IMG/VR virus record: IMGVR_UViG_3300027858_000004
Coordinates: 102,075 to 166,074 of that record
Length of the DNA stretch: 64,000 bases
DNA from: a virus
Reading direction: 5' to 3' (one strand)
How positions within the stretch are numbered: the first letter of the stretch is position 1; each line of letters starts with the position of its first letter. Shown one piece after another: positions 17,396 through 27,800 of the stretch. The notes beneath the pieces are model-generated. The model had not been told where the DNA came from, did no database searches, and saw nothing but the letters and a program-made list of their open reading frames with translations. The translations under genes were made by a program, and so were the position numbers.

Positions 17396-18115
17396 TTAAA
17401 CGTAGCGGAAAGAAACACGTTGTAGCAATAGGTTTTTACCTGAACTAGCATCAATTGGAACATCTGCAAATACTGTTAGTTTTACAAAGTTTCCACCTGA
17501 GTTAGCTGCATTTGCGCCAGTGTCTAATACGCTGTTTGCTACACCAAGAATTTCTTGTGCAGCAGGTTTTTTATTAATTGTGATTGCAGTGTATTGCACT
17601 GTACCATCTGTTACAACGTTTCCTTCAGTTGTTGAAGACGGGGCTGTTGCACCAGTAGTTCCTGCAAATGTAACCTTATAAATCATACCGTTGTCTACTA
17701 CAGGTTTTACATAGTCTCCAACCACATAGGGTACACCAGAAGCCCAAGTAGAGGCTGTTGCTGCTTTCGGATTAATTGTTGTTCCATTTGTTCCTACAGG
17801 TTTTACAGCGACTTTACCTACAGGAGTGAAAGCTGATTCATTTAATGAGTCCACACGAACTTGGAACCAGTTGTTTTTTACTGCCTCAACAATGTTTGGT
17901 TGTGTATCTCCTGTACCGCCAGCTCTATCACGAGTCGTGAATGTTACTTCTTCCATTTTAGAAACATCTTCTAAACTATTGCGGTTGTTCCAAATGTAGA
18001 ATGTCTTTTGAGGAGATTCTGTATCGGCATCTACACGACCATAGTCCACCGTACCTTTTACTTCACTTGCTTTTGCGTTATTACCTTCATACCAACTTAC
18101 CAATGGTTCTGCCAT
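17396..18115 (-). CDS. Tail protein with carbohydrate-binding-like module
   Basis: A 239-residue protein. Residues 1-85 resemble a phage tail domain (S-W-Y-E-G, F-Y-I-W-N-N). Residues 118-175 contain the pattern W-x-S-G-V-P-Y-V-V-G-D-Y-V-K-P ... Y-K-V-T-F-A-G-T-T-G-x-x-A-P ... D-G-T-V-Q-Y, which resembles chitin-binding type 3 style modules. A related module occurs in the 218-residue protein at 23549-24205. A virion role at the tail tip is inferred. Confidence 0.6.
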   Translation of the reverse strand: MAEPLVSWYEGNNAKASEVKGTVDYGRVDADTESPQKTFYIWNNRNSLEDVSKMEEVTFTTRDRAGGTGDTQPNIVEAVKNNWFQVRVDSLNESAFTPVGKVAVKPVGTNGTTINPKAATASTWASGVPYVVGDYVKPVVDNGMIYKVTFAGTTGATAPSSTTEGNVVTDGTVQYTAITINKKPAAQEILGVANSVLDTGANAANSGGNFVKLTVFADVPIDASSGKNLLLQRVSFRYV

Positions 18116-18131
18116 TATTAAATTCCTCCAA

Positions 18132-19274
18132 TTATATTAATTTAATTTTGATGCTTAATGTCAGATTGGAAACATCTCCTGAGAAGGGGACGTACAATCT
18201 AAAAATGTCACCTGCTAAAACCGACTTATCGGAAATAACATGTGACATATTATCGAAATATTCATTTGTATTTATTTGAACTGGAACTGAAGTAATAGCC
18301 CTCCAGTCAACCATATTGTTACTTTTTTCAACTCTTATGCTAGTGGGGGATGAACCTCCAATAGAGACAAAAGCTTTTATATCTTCTATTTCACCATCAA
18401 ATGGAAATGCAACGTGTGGATTTTGAATACCAGAAAGAACTTCTTCTGGAATTACAAATACAATTGCACGAGTGTCCACGTTATTAGTTATGGCATCCAA
18501 CTTAGTGAATAATTCTTTAGATAGTAGACCATCAATTACTTTACTTGCTAGTGGAATATTACCACCAAAAGCATCAATTGGAATCCAATCTTGACCATTG
18601 AATCTATATCTAACTCCTGTATCAAACACTTGAACAGTCCATCCGACTAGCGGATACGGATAAGTAGTTCTCACATCTTCTTCAGTCATTACAAAAGGTT
18701 GATAGGTTAAGACTGTAGTTTTATAAGCATCTTGCACTAACTCTGTAGCTGTATTTGCTTTTTGAGCTGCTATGACCGCTCTATCAGATGCTTCGTTTGT
18801 AATGTTTGTCGCAATAACCATTCTTGCCATTACTTCTTCAAAATCTTCAGTTTCATCTATTAAATGAATAATTTGTATTTTTGTTTTTTCAATTAAATCG
18901 TGAAGCGTTTCTGCTGGGTTAGTGCCATCAGAATGCACTATGCGAGACGTAGGGTATAATATTAAGCCCCTACCTTTATATACTATTGAAATAGTTAGAG
19001 CCTCTTTAGATATATTAAAATAAACAAATCCATTCGAGTAATCTACATAGTATTCATCTGTAGCTAGGTTGCTTTTAATAAATTTTTCATAGTTTATTTC
19101 TTGCATGTTAGCAATTCTAACTCTGTATAATTCGTCTGGTATTTCTAATAGGGCAATTCTTTGATTAACTACTTTTGTAATATCCAACCTATCTACAAAA
19201 GGGTCATCAGCAGTACCTTTCCTCCAGATAATTTGGATGGGATTGTTAAATTCCAAATACGTGTTTTGTGACAT
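18132..19274 (-). CDS. Baseplate / upper fibre protein
   Basis: A 380-residue protein. The N-terminus (LEFNNPIQIIWRKG) resembles baseplate-attachment domains of Gram-positive siphophages. A helical stretch rich in Ala, Thr and Glu (about 125-190) could form a trimeric coiled coil, and the C-terminal 130 residues are beta-rich. It probably links the tail tip to the receptor-binding proteins encoded downstream. The start follows GAGGTGAAAAG. Confidence 0.55.
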   Translation of the reverse strand: MSQNTYLEFNNPIQIIWRKGTADDPFVDRLDITKVVNQRIALLEIPDELYRVRIANMQEINYEKFIKSNLATDEYYVDYSNGFVYFNISKEALTISIVYKGRGLILYPTSRIVHSDGTNPAETLHDLIEKTKIQIIHLIDETEDFEEVMARMVIATNITNEASDRAVIAAQKANTATELVQDAYKTTVLTYQPFVMTEEDVRTTYPYPLVGWTVQVFDTGVRYRFNGQDWIPIDAFGGNIPLASKVIDGLLSKELFTKLDAITNNVDTRAIVFVIPEEVLSGIQNPHVAFPFDGEIEDIKAFVSIGGSSPTSIRVEKSNNMVDWRAITSVPVQINTNEYFDNMSHVISDKSVLAGDIFRLYVPFSGDVSNLTLSIKIKLI

Positions 19275-19291
19275 CTTTTCACCTCGATTCT

Positions 19292-19771
19292 TTAACTAAT
19301 GTTAACTGTAGTGCTCAATCCACCACTTACGGTGGAAGATGTTCCTGCATGTGTTGTAACACTACCACCAGAAAGAACAGCTAGTTTACCATTCACAAAT
19401 ACATTTTTTGTATTTCCAACTATTACACTTCCACTTGCGCTACTGTGAGCGCCACTAACATATTTACCACCGCTAGGAAGAGAATAGGTGTCAGTTTCAG
19501 TTGTTTTATCACCAACAACGATGGGTGATTTTCCTTGAATCTTTACATTGGTGACAGTTGCTGCTATTGTTCCGTTGATGGTGGCGCTAGTTGTGTAGGG
19601 TACGTCCTGTCTAATAGGATTTCCACCTCCCCAACTATTGCAATATCCATCATCATCCCACCCATTGCAATATTCTGGAGTGTATCCAACTATCTCATTT
19701 ACTGTGTAATTAATGTGATTGGACGCAGAAGTTTGTGAAATTGTTGCCCCTGATAATGCTATTTTTGCCAT
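19292..19771 (-). CDS. PAAR-like tail-tip protein
   Basis: A 159-residue protein. The C-terminal half has the PAAR-type pattern G-S-V-I-V-G-N-T-K-N-V-F-V-N-G-K-L-A-V-L-S-G-G-S-V-T-T-H, that is, a strand, a V-N-G-(K/R) turn and a metal-ligand-like histidine. An internal segment I-Q-G-K-S-P-I-V-V-G-D looks like another PAAR repeat. PAAR proteins cap needle-like spikes, so a membrane- or wall-piercing tip is inferred. It lies between the hub and the baseplate genes. Confidence 0.55.
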   Translation of the reverse strand: MAKIALSGATISQTSASNHINYTVNEIVGYTPEYCNGWDDDGYCNSWGGGNPIRQDVPYTTSATINGTIAATVTNVKIQGKSPIVVGDKTTETDTYSLPSGGKYVSGAHSSASGSVIVGNTKNVFVNGKLAVLSGGSVTTHAGTSSTVSGGLSTTVNIS

Positions 19772-19781
19772 TTTCTCACCT

Positions 19782-22700
19782 CTAATTTAAGTTGATTGCA
19801 GTACCCTTAATTGTTACTCCTGATGAGCTTAGTTCAATGTAGTTGTTGGCATCAACTTCTATTCTAACTACTTTACCCTTAGTGCGAATATCATGTGGTG
19901 TTTCTAGTAAAATTGAATCTTTAATAGAATCGTTCATGGCAATTTTTCTAGTGTTACCATCAATTCCTTTATACTCAAAAGAAAAAGTATCTCCTGTTTT
20001 ATATAAGAATCCTTTATCATTTCCATTTGCATCTCCAGCGCCCCATGTTGAATGAGGGTAAGAAGATTCTCCTGTTCCTTTTAAAGTTAATTCAAACTTG
20101 GTTCTTGCTGTATTGTCTGCGAATCCAGTATTTAACTGAATAAAATTATCTTTAATGAAAACATGGTCTTGGGGAACATTTGAGTTTAGGGTTCTTAATT
20201 TATTTACGGTTAAGTCAGAGATATAGCTACCAGTAACTTCATCAAGTATTGCTTCATCAAAGTCTTCATTTAGAACTATTAGTCTTCTAGCATAAAGCAT
20301 TCCATCTGTTCCTAGCCACATTCTGTTTTCACCATTCACATCGATTGCAATACCTTCATTAGCGTTCAATCTAATCTGTTCGCCTTTATTACCGTTAATT
20401 GTAATACCTGTATTTTGGTCGAGTATTATTTTTTCTCCTAATTCTCCATTTACAATTTTCAAGTTGTGTGTGACTAAATCTTGCGCATATAAGCTGCCAT
20501 CTGTGTCTACTTTAAATTTATTAACACAATCCACATCTATTGCAAAACCTCTATTTTTTGTCATGTAAATTAAAGAGTTATTAGTTCCTTTTAATATTGT
20601 TCCAAAATCAGTAGAAGGGGAGCACATTGGGACTGAACCATATGGAATGTAACCTAACCACATTACAGGATTTGCACCATCAGATACAGTTCCCTTATTT
20701 CCTTCAAATTTGAAATATCCATCATCGTCAATTGCAGTTAAGTTCTTGGCTGTGAAATCTTCTACCCAGAATTCTCCATCTAAATTGGCATACATTTTCT
20801 TAACCCATTCAGAGCCAACTTTTTTCTCAATCATAAATCCATCGCAAGAAGTTGCGTGTACTCTATGTCTCCCATTATCAAGAAGCATTCCAAAGCATTC
20901 GCCTTTAGGGTCATCTGTAACTAGCCCCAATCTCATTTGCTCTTTTCCAGCTCTATCATAGATAGTTGTGCGAGAGCCACGAGTAATCCAAACTCCACTT
21001 GCATCCTCAATAGCAAGATTAACTCCAGAAATTATTTTTCCGTAAATTCTTTCCCCAACTATTCCTTCAGAAGTGATTGCATGTTTCCAAGAATTTCCTG
21101 AATCATTAGTTATTGCTAACATACCATTTTGAATTACTAACCAAGTGTTCGGGTCTTCTAATGAACGCACAATAATTCCACGCTCGCTCATTTCAATTTG
21201 TTGCTCATAACCAGCAATCACTGAGTTTTTAATGGCATCCCACTTATTGTTGATTATATCGTTTATCATGCCATTGTTCTCTTCAGCTAAGTTCCATTTG
21301 TATTTATCCATATTAACAACTGTGGATGTGTTCCCAGCATTATATAATAAATCCATCAGTTTTTTAGCATTATCTTTAATTTCTTTTTCATTGGCAATAG
21401 TTAAAGATATCTCTTTTGACTCAAAGCTGTAATTGATTTCAATTATCTTTGCCTGTATGTCAATATCCATTCTATTGTGTTTACCAACTACTGTGTCTCC
21501 TAGTACCAATTTACCCCAATCATTTTGTGCTTCAACAATTGATAAAAAATTAATAATATTCAACGTCATAGAAATTTTAGGCTCTCTAAATTCTTTGAAT
21601 ACTTCGTATCCTTCGTCCAATAAGTCCTGCTCATCTACAATTGCATCATTAGTGTATTCTTTCTCTATGATGAAATCATTTAATTCTAACAGTTGACTAG
21701 GCGATAGATTGTTTTCTGTTGCTACTAAGCTGTTTAGGATTGAAATTTGATTAATGATATTTCTTTCTTGAGCATCCAAACTAGAAATGAATATCATTTT
21801 AGCGTCTATTTCTTTATTTTTTTCATTCATTCTTAATATGACTGCTTGATGTGCAGGAGTTCCATCTAGGAACTGAGAGTTTAAGATATCTCTCTCATCA
21901 AGAATTTTTACTAGCTCTGTTTGCAAGACACTCAACTTTTGCTCTTCCTGTTGAATTTCATCTTGTTTTAGGGTTAGATTTTTAGTTAGGGTGTCAAACT
22001 CACCTTGTTTAGAACTTAGAAGAGCTTTATAATTTTCTAAGGCAATACACAATTCATTGCTCATATAATCAGACTCGCTGGTTACTGTTCCATTTTTATC
22101 ACGCTTAAAAGGGAACATATAATACGAAAAATCCTCAATATAATTAGAGCCAGTTGCAGAAAGATTCCTAATTGTCAATCCATCTTTACCATAAAGCTTT
22201 AAGCGTGTAATGGTTTCATTGGAATCCGAGCTAACAGTCATGCTATCAAGATATTTTCCTTTTTTAAATCTTAAGCCTTTGTTTGTTCCAACATTTTCTG
22301 GGCGATAGAAGTTAATTTTTAAATTGACCGTATCCCATTTAATAACAGCATTGAACTTTTCAGCTAATTCATAGGTTGCTTGCAATGCAGTCTGCGAAGC
22401 TATTTCATGACTTCGATATTTTAAATCGAAAGCAGAGTCAACATATCCAACTTTCCACTTTGAAAATTTCAAAATATCATTCATCATATATGAAAGATTC
22501 TTACTTTCTACAGACCATGCTCGAATATTTTTATCTGCAAGCTGTGTTCCTAATGAGAGGGCTTTATACTCAACATATTCATCATTTGAAACACCCTTAC
22601 TTCTCTCATTAAACTGAAAATACTCAATAGTACTTCCATATATTAATTTAAACAAATATCTATGTTTAATGTCCTTGATATTGGGATTGGTAATTGGAAC

Positions 22701-22889
22701 CCTATCTTTTTCTATCATTGTTGGAATCTTGAAGCTTATTTCATTTAGTGAACCCAACTTAGTAGAATAGTTTACTTCATGTGCTTCTGTGAGCTTAGCA
22801 ATTGTTTTCTTATCTGGCTTGCATAAGAACAAACTGGCTTCAATTGGTTTTAGGTTTGGATTTATTTCTCCTAATTTCAATATTTTCAT
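19782..22889 (-). CDS. Tail-associated hub protein (Tal / prophage endopeptidase-tail type)
   Basis: A 1035-residue protein. The first 500 residues have the gp27-like hub layout of prophage tail proteins (Y-S-T-K-L-G-S-L-N-E-I-S-F-K-I-P, W-K-V-G-Y-V-D, K-L-Y-G-K-D-G), with a coiled-coil insertion at about 285-395. The C-terminal half consists of repeated beta units (W-L-G-Y-I-P-Y-G, M-W-L-G-T-D-G-M-L-Y-A-R), like fibre shafts. GAAAGG touches the ATG at 22889, so the true start may be the TTG at 22880. Confidence 0.7.
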   Translation of the reverse strand: MKILKLGEINPNLKPIEASLFLCKPDKKTIAKLTEAHEVNYSTKLGSLNEISFKIPTMIEKDRVPITNPNIKDIKHRYLFKLIYGSTIEYFQFNERSKGVSNDEYVEYKALSLGTQLADKNIRAWSVESKNLSYMMNDILKFSKWKVGYVDSAFDLKYRSHEIASQTALQATYELAEKFNAVIKWDTVNLKINFYRPENVGTNKGLRFKKGKYLDSMTVSSDSNETITRLKLYGKDGLTIRNLSATGSNYIEDFSYYMFPFKRDKNGTVTSESDYMSNELCIALENYKALLSSKQGEFDTLTKNLTLKQDEIQQEEQKLSVLQTELVKILDERDILNSQFLDGTPAHQAVILRMNEKNKEIDAKMIFISSLDAQERNIINQISILNSLVATENNLSPSQLLELNDFIIEKEYTNDAIVDEQDLLDEGYEVFKEFREPKISMTLNIINFLSIVEAQNDWGKLVLGDTVVGKHNRMDIDIQAKIIEINYSFESKEISLTIANEKEIKDNAKKLMDLLYNAGNTSTVVNMDKYKWNLAEENNGMINDIINNKWDAIKNSVIAGYEQQIEMSERGIIVRSLEDPNTWLVIQNGMLAITNDSGNSWKHAITSEGIVGERIYGKIISGVNLAIEDASGVWITRGSRTTIYDRAGKEQMRLGLVTDDPKGECFGMLLDNGRHRVHATSCDGFMIEKKVGSEWVKKMYANLDGEFWVEDFTAKNLTAIDDDGYFKFEGNKGTVSDGANPVMWLGYIPYGSVPMCSPSTDFGTILKGTNNSLIYMTKNRGFAIDVDCVNKFKVDTDGSLYAQDLVTHNLKIVNGELGEKIILDQNTGITINGNKGEQIRLNANEGIAIDVNGENRMWLGTDGMLYARRLIVLNEDFDEAILDEVTGSYISDLTVNKLRTLNSNVPQDHVFIKDNFIQLNTGFADNTARTKFELTLKGTGESSYPHSTWGAGDANGNDKGFLYKTGDTFSFEYKGIDGNTRKIAMNDSIKDSILLETPHDIRTKGKVVRIEVDANNYIELSSSGVTIKGTAINLN

Positions 22890-22894
22890 CCTTT

Positions 22895-23536
22895 CTATTC
22901 TTGTAGTAGCTTACCTTGATAGCGGATATCCATATCAAAATCTCCAGTTGTTTTTATATATGTTTCTCCAACATCTAGTTCCAACCATTCATTATTGTGA
23001 TTGTCATATCTATAGACTCCTAAACTCTGCAAAGAAGAAACTATGTCCTCGCTCTCACAATCGATAAACACTTCCTCCTTATTTTGCAATGCAGTTAAAG
23101 ACATTTTTTGTCCTGTCATGTAATTAGTTATAGAAATATCCCCATCACCATCTACTTTCCTAATCCACAACTTGGGTTTTAAAGGAAGGTCAGCGATATT
23201 TTCAAAAAACACATATGGAGCAAAAGATATTTTAATTAATTGTAAGAATGGCTTATTAGTGGGGGAGATGGATGCAAAAATTACTTTGTATCTAAAGTAA
23301 AGCTGAGTTAGATTGTGTGAGCTTAAAAAATCTGTAGATTGCTTAAAGAATGGAGACCATTCAGTCCAATTGATATTATCATTGGACACTGAGTAGTAGA
23401 AATCCATTCGTTGATTATTAATATTAATATCAGTTATATTTATAGAAACTATATATCTATCAAGATTATTTGAAATGTTGAATACTTGAGAAATATAGGT
23501 TCCATATGGCTTTGTGACTTCTGACCAAATTGGCAT
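22895..23536 (-). CDS. Distal tail accessory protein
   Basis: A 213-residue protein with a beta-sandwich N-terminus (Y-I-S-Q-V-F-N-I-S-N-N-L-D-R-Y) and a short C-terminal domain (Y-I-K-T-T-G-D-F-D-M-D-I-R-Y-Q-G). It is located between the hub gene and the distal tail genes. It resembles the C-terminal galectin-like part of distal tail proteins, but I cannot name a family with certainty. Confidence 0.5.
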   Translation of the reverse strand: MPIWSEVTKPYGTYISQVFNISNNLDRYIVSINITDININNQRMDFYYSVSNDNINWTEWSPFFKQSTDFLSSHNLTQLYFRYKVIFASISPTNKPFLQLIKISFAPYVFFENIADLPLKPKLWIRKVDGDGDISITNYMTGQKMSLTALQNKEEVFIDCESEDIVSSLQSLGVYRYDNHNNEWLELDVGETYIKTTGDFDMDIRYQGKLLQE

Positions 23537-23548
23537 TTACATCACATC

Positions 23549-24205
23549 CTATTCAATTTTCCCAAAAGGTCTAAAGTTACTAGCTGATGCAACTTGCTTC
23601 CATTTGATTGCTTTTTCTTTTCTCCACACAACAGAGCCGTCAATATGTGTAATACCTTCGTTAACAGTATCCCATTTTGGTTCAACGATATCTGATAGAC
23701 CTGAAGTTTCACAAATGTAATAGTAAACTTTTGTTCCATCTGTAGAGAAAACAACATCATCAACTTCATAGTTGTAATTAGCCATCCATTGATTTCCTAT
23801 TGCATCATAAAACTCTATATTCTTATTTGTGAGAAAAGTTGGTGTTTTATTCATGGAGCGTCCACCAACTACACATTGGTAAGCATTTCCATTATCTGTG
23901 GTTGGTCGAACATAATCTCCAACCGTATATTTCTTTAGTGGTTCCCATTTAGGAGCATAAACTCCCTCACGAACATTCACAAAGCCAATATGCTCACCAA
24001 TGGTAGGGGAGTTGTCCCACAGCCTAGCTCCATATGAATAAAGCTGACCAATTTTTAGTTCTTCTGGATTTCCAGTGGAATCAGCAATAATCTTGTCAAT
24101 GATGCCAAAGTTTTTTCCATATTCTAACCAAGTTTCCTTAACATCGTCTTCAGACCAAGAACTTGGAGTTGTAATTTTTAATCCTAAATTGGCGGTATTT
24201 TCCAT
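23549..24205 (-). CDS. Tail protein with two carbohydrate-binding-like modules
   Basis: A 218-residue protein. It carries two copies of a W-x(6)-Y-x-V-(G/D)-D-(Y/V)-V pattern at about residues 86 and 140, each followed by a Y-x-C stretch and a Pro-containing turn. The second copy ends D-G-S-V-V-W. This matches the spacing of chitin-binding type 3 like modules. It starts 1 bp into the end of the distal tail gene. A surface-binding role in the virion is inferred. Confidence 0.55.
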   Translation of the reverse strand: MENTANLGLKITTPSSWSEDDVKETWLEYGKNFGIIDKIIADSTGNPEELKIGQLYSYGARLWDNSPTIGEHIGFVNVREGVYAPKWEPLKKYTVGDYVRPTTDNGNAYQCVVGGRSMNKTPTFLTNKNIEFYDAIGNQWMANYNYEVDDVVFSTDGTKVYYYICETSGLSDIVEPKWDTVNEGITHIDGSVVWRKEKAIKWKQVASASNFRPFGKIE

Positions 24206-24804
24206 TAATCTAATTCACCCCATTTTTTATATAGTTCATAAAATCTTTCCAAGCTCATTACAGGGTTGTCAATCGTTAATCCATTGTCTGCTGTAATAGT
24301 ATTATCATGAATCCCATTGTCAAATGATTTTATATCGTCTGAAACGATTGTACCGACATTTGAACTCCTGTTTTTAATATTGTTTAATGAATGTTCTGAT
24401 GTGTATCCGTATGGAGAATCGCACCTTACATTAAATTCTATATATCCTTCTTTTCCACCGTTATGAATCAAAGTGGAATCTCCTTCAAACATTGCGTAAA
24501 ATATTCTATTGGGATTAGAATCAAATGTTAAAGGCTTGTAATAGTCTTGAAAAAGCCATCTTGCTATTTTTCTAAGAGTCATGTTATCTTCCCATTTGTC
24601 TATAAAAATACTCATAGAAAAAGAGAGTGGTTTATGTTCCACTCCCTGTAGATAAGGCTTCTCTCTATTAGCAATCGTTTTTTCATTTATGGTTCTATCT
24701 GGGAGGAAGGACTCTTCAAAAAGACCTTTTTTAGTGGAGGCTATTGCAACCCCCATGTCCTTAGAGCTTTTCCCATCATACATAAAATGAATGGATTGTT
24801 TCAT
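24205..24804 (-). CDS. Distal tail protein (Dit-like)
   Basis: A 199-residue protein immediately downstream of the tape measure, as expected for Dit in siphophages. The N-terminus (F-M-Y-D-G-K-S-S-K-D-M-G-V-A-I-A) and the segment F-S-M-S-I-F-I-D followed by L-R-K-I-A-R-W-L-F are typical of the N-terminal Dit ring domain. It should form the hexameric adaptor between tail tube and hub. Confidence 0.7.
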   Translation of the reverse strand: MKQSIHFMYDGKSSKDMGVAIASTKKGLFEESFLPDRTINEKTIANREKPYLQGVEHKPLSFSMSIFIDKWEDNMTLRKIARWLFQDYYKPLTFDSNPNRIFYAMFEGDSTLIHNGGKEGYIEFNVRCDSPYGYTSEHSLNNIKNRSSNVGTIVSDDIKSFDNGIHDNTITADNGLTIDNPVMSLERFYELYKKWGELD

Positions 24805-27800
24805 TTAGTAACCTCTCTCTCTTTTTAGTCCAGTCATGATATCGTTGACAAAGTTTTTGGCTTCCTCTTTAGTAGCATTCATATTCTCTACTATGAAATC
24901 AATTTTAATAGGACTGTTATTATTGTTGCTTGTATTGCCTATAAGAGATGGTTGCACTATATTTGGCATTAACAGAGGGCTAATCATGTTATTCAGTGTC
25001 TCTAGAATAGGAGCGTATTTAAAGAAGTCTTTCGTTTCTTTTTTATTTAATACCACTTCTTCTTCATGAAGCATTGTTAATCCATCTGATTTTGTATACC
25101 CTCCAGTTTTTAAGCCAACTGCACTATATTCTAATCTCTTACCATATTCAGTGATATAGTCTTGAAGATAGTCGGTGGAAACAGTTTTAAAACCTTGGTT
25201 CTGCAAGTACTGTCCAAACTTAACTTTATCTTCATTAGACATTTTTGATAAAATCTCATCCAACCCTTGGTTGCTTTTTATTGTAGATTTTTCTGCACGA
25301 CCTTCAGCAGCCAATGCGTAAGCTTTGTCTCTTATATATGTCTGTCTTACTGCTGATTTTTCCTTTGTAATAAGAGTTTCCGCAAGATATTTGCCAGTCA
25401 GAACTTTTAAATCCGCATTAGAAAGACCAATATTTCCTTTTTCTCCATCAAAATGAGCACCTTCGCCTATTCCTTTAGAGCTGTCGCTATCGGTTTTAAT
25501 AACTTTATCTAACATATCTAGTGCTTTTTGAAGGTTGTCTATCACATTTTCACGAATAGATTTTCCGACACCCTTAAGTGTTCCATCAAATTTGCTTAAG
25601 AAGTTCGGCATGGTATCTTCCATTTCTTTAATGTAAGTTTGAAACTCACCACTAAGGTTTTTAAAGTTTCCAGCTACAATATCTTCCTTCATTTTTGCGA
25701 AGTATCTCTCATCATTTAATTGGTCTTCATAGAATTTATCCCAATATTTTTTTAAGTCTTCTAATCTTTCAATTTCATTTTCATATTTTATATCTTCTAG
25801 CTCTTCTAGCTCTTCATATTTTTCTTTTTCCTTTTCAAGAAGGTCGTTTAAGTTTTCTTTTCTAAGGTCAATTTCTCTGTCATGTCTTTTATCAGCGATA
25901 CTTTCGTCAATTGCGTCCAATTCCTCTTGCAGTTTCTTTCTTTCTGCTTTGGACTCAAAAGAATCATCCATTGATAAAAGGTTGATTTTATTTGATATTT
26001 TATTTCTTTCTTCTTCAAGTTTGTCAATGTCTTTATCATAGTTATTTTCAGACTCTTCTCTATCAATTTCCTTTAATTTGGCTTGTACTATTCTTTCAAA
26101 AGCACCATATTCATCTTCATAGTTTTTCATTACTTTTTTGTGGCGCTCTTCTTCTGCATCAATTTCTTTATCCAGTGATTCCATGTGCATCTCTTGCTTC
26201 TCACTGAGATACTCTTTGTAAGCATCAATAAGTGCATCAGCAGCTTCGGAGGCATTTTTTGTTGAGGAGTCTTTTATGGTTTCATTAAGAGTCTTAATTG
26301 AACCATCAAATCCCCAAATTTCAAGAGTTAAATCTTCTATTTCTTCAGTTAGGTTTTTATAGTCTTCAGATAACAAATCGTGCAATACAAGAGAGCGCTG
26401 AAGAGATTCTCTATATGCAATGTTTTGCTCTTTAAGCTTCTTATAAGTTTCTACTTGACTGTTAAGTTCGGCTACGTATTCAGGAGAACTTTCTTCTAAA
26501 GTTGCCATAATAGCTTGTGAACGTTGCAACTCGAAATTAGTATCATCTATTTCTTCAGAAAATCTTCGCATAGTTGCTTGTATTCTCTCAAAGGTCAATT
26601 CTTTCATATTAATTTCAAGGTCTACTATTGATAAAGAAAGCTCTTTCACTTTTTCAGTGAGTTCAGCTTTTGCTTTTGCAGTTAGATTTCCTGATTTTAT
26701 TACACCATTTAAGTAGCTGACTTCAGATTTGTAACTTTGAGCTTGCACACCTTTTAATCGAATTTCATTTTTTATTGAATCGTGATATCTCTTAGTAATA
26801 GAATCTAACTTACTTCTTTTTTGAACCTCATCATCAATGTTATGCTGGGCATTTTTACGGGCATGTTCAAAAGCGGCAACATCTGCACTAATTAGTTCCA
26901 TTTTTAAGTTTTCAATATACTCTTCTACTGCGGCAATATCTGAGTTCATCTTTAATAATTCAGACTTGGCAGCATCTATAGCAGCCATAGCATTGGCAGC
27001 ATCTTTTGATGCATCTGAAGCAGATGGGACAGTTTTCTTAGCTGTGGCTAAGTAGCTGCTTGGGTTTATTGCTTTGCCATTTTCGTTAATCTGATAATGC
27101 AAATGATTTCCAGTGGAATTACCAGTGGAACCAATATTACCAATTTGTTGACCTACTGCTACGGTTTCTCCAACCTTAGCTATAACCTTATCCAAATGAG
27201 CATAAAAGTGTTTTAGTCCATCTGCTGTTTCTACTGCAACGTAATTACCGAAACCAGACATAGAGCCTGTTCCTTTACCAGCGTAAGTAACCTTACCACT
27301 TACGTTAGCATCTAGTCTGTCTCCTTTATTACCAGCAATATCAATGCCGTTGTGGTCAGTATATTTACCAGTTATTGGATGGACTCGCTTACCAAAGCCA
27401 GATGTTATAGTTCCTCCCCAACCGCTAATTTGCTTACCAGAGGTAATATTACTTCCACCGCTTGCTTCAAAATCAGCCATAATTTTGTTAGCGTAGTTTT
27501 TAGCACCTGTCCAATAATTTGCTGAACTTTCAACAATCTTAGTTACATTTCCTGCGCCAGCGTTATAAGCATAAAGAGCTTTTTTAATATCTCCACTAAA
27601 TTTTGCAATTTGCTGGGCAATATATTTAGTACCACCCATGATATTTTGCTGTGCATCGAAAGCATTTTTTACTCCCAGTTCCTTAGCAGTAGCTGGCATT
27701 AATTGCATTAATCCTTGAGCGCCTTTGGATGATTTAGCATCTTTATTAAAACTAGATTCTGCTTTAATGATGGCTGCGATTAAGTGAGCATCAACTCCGT

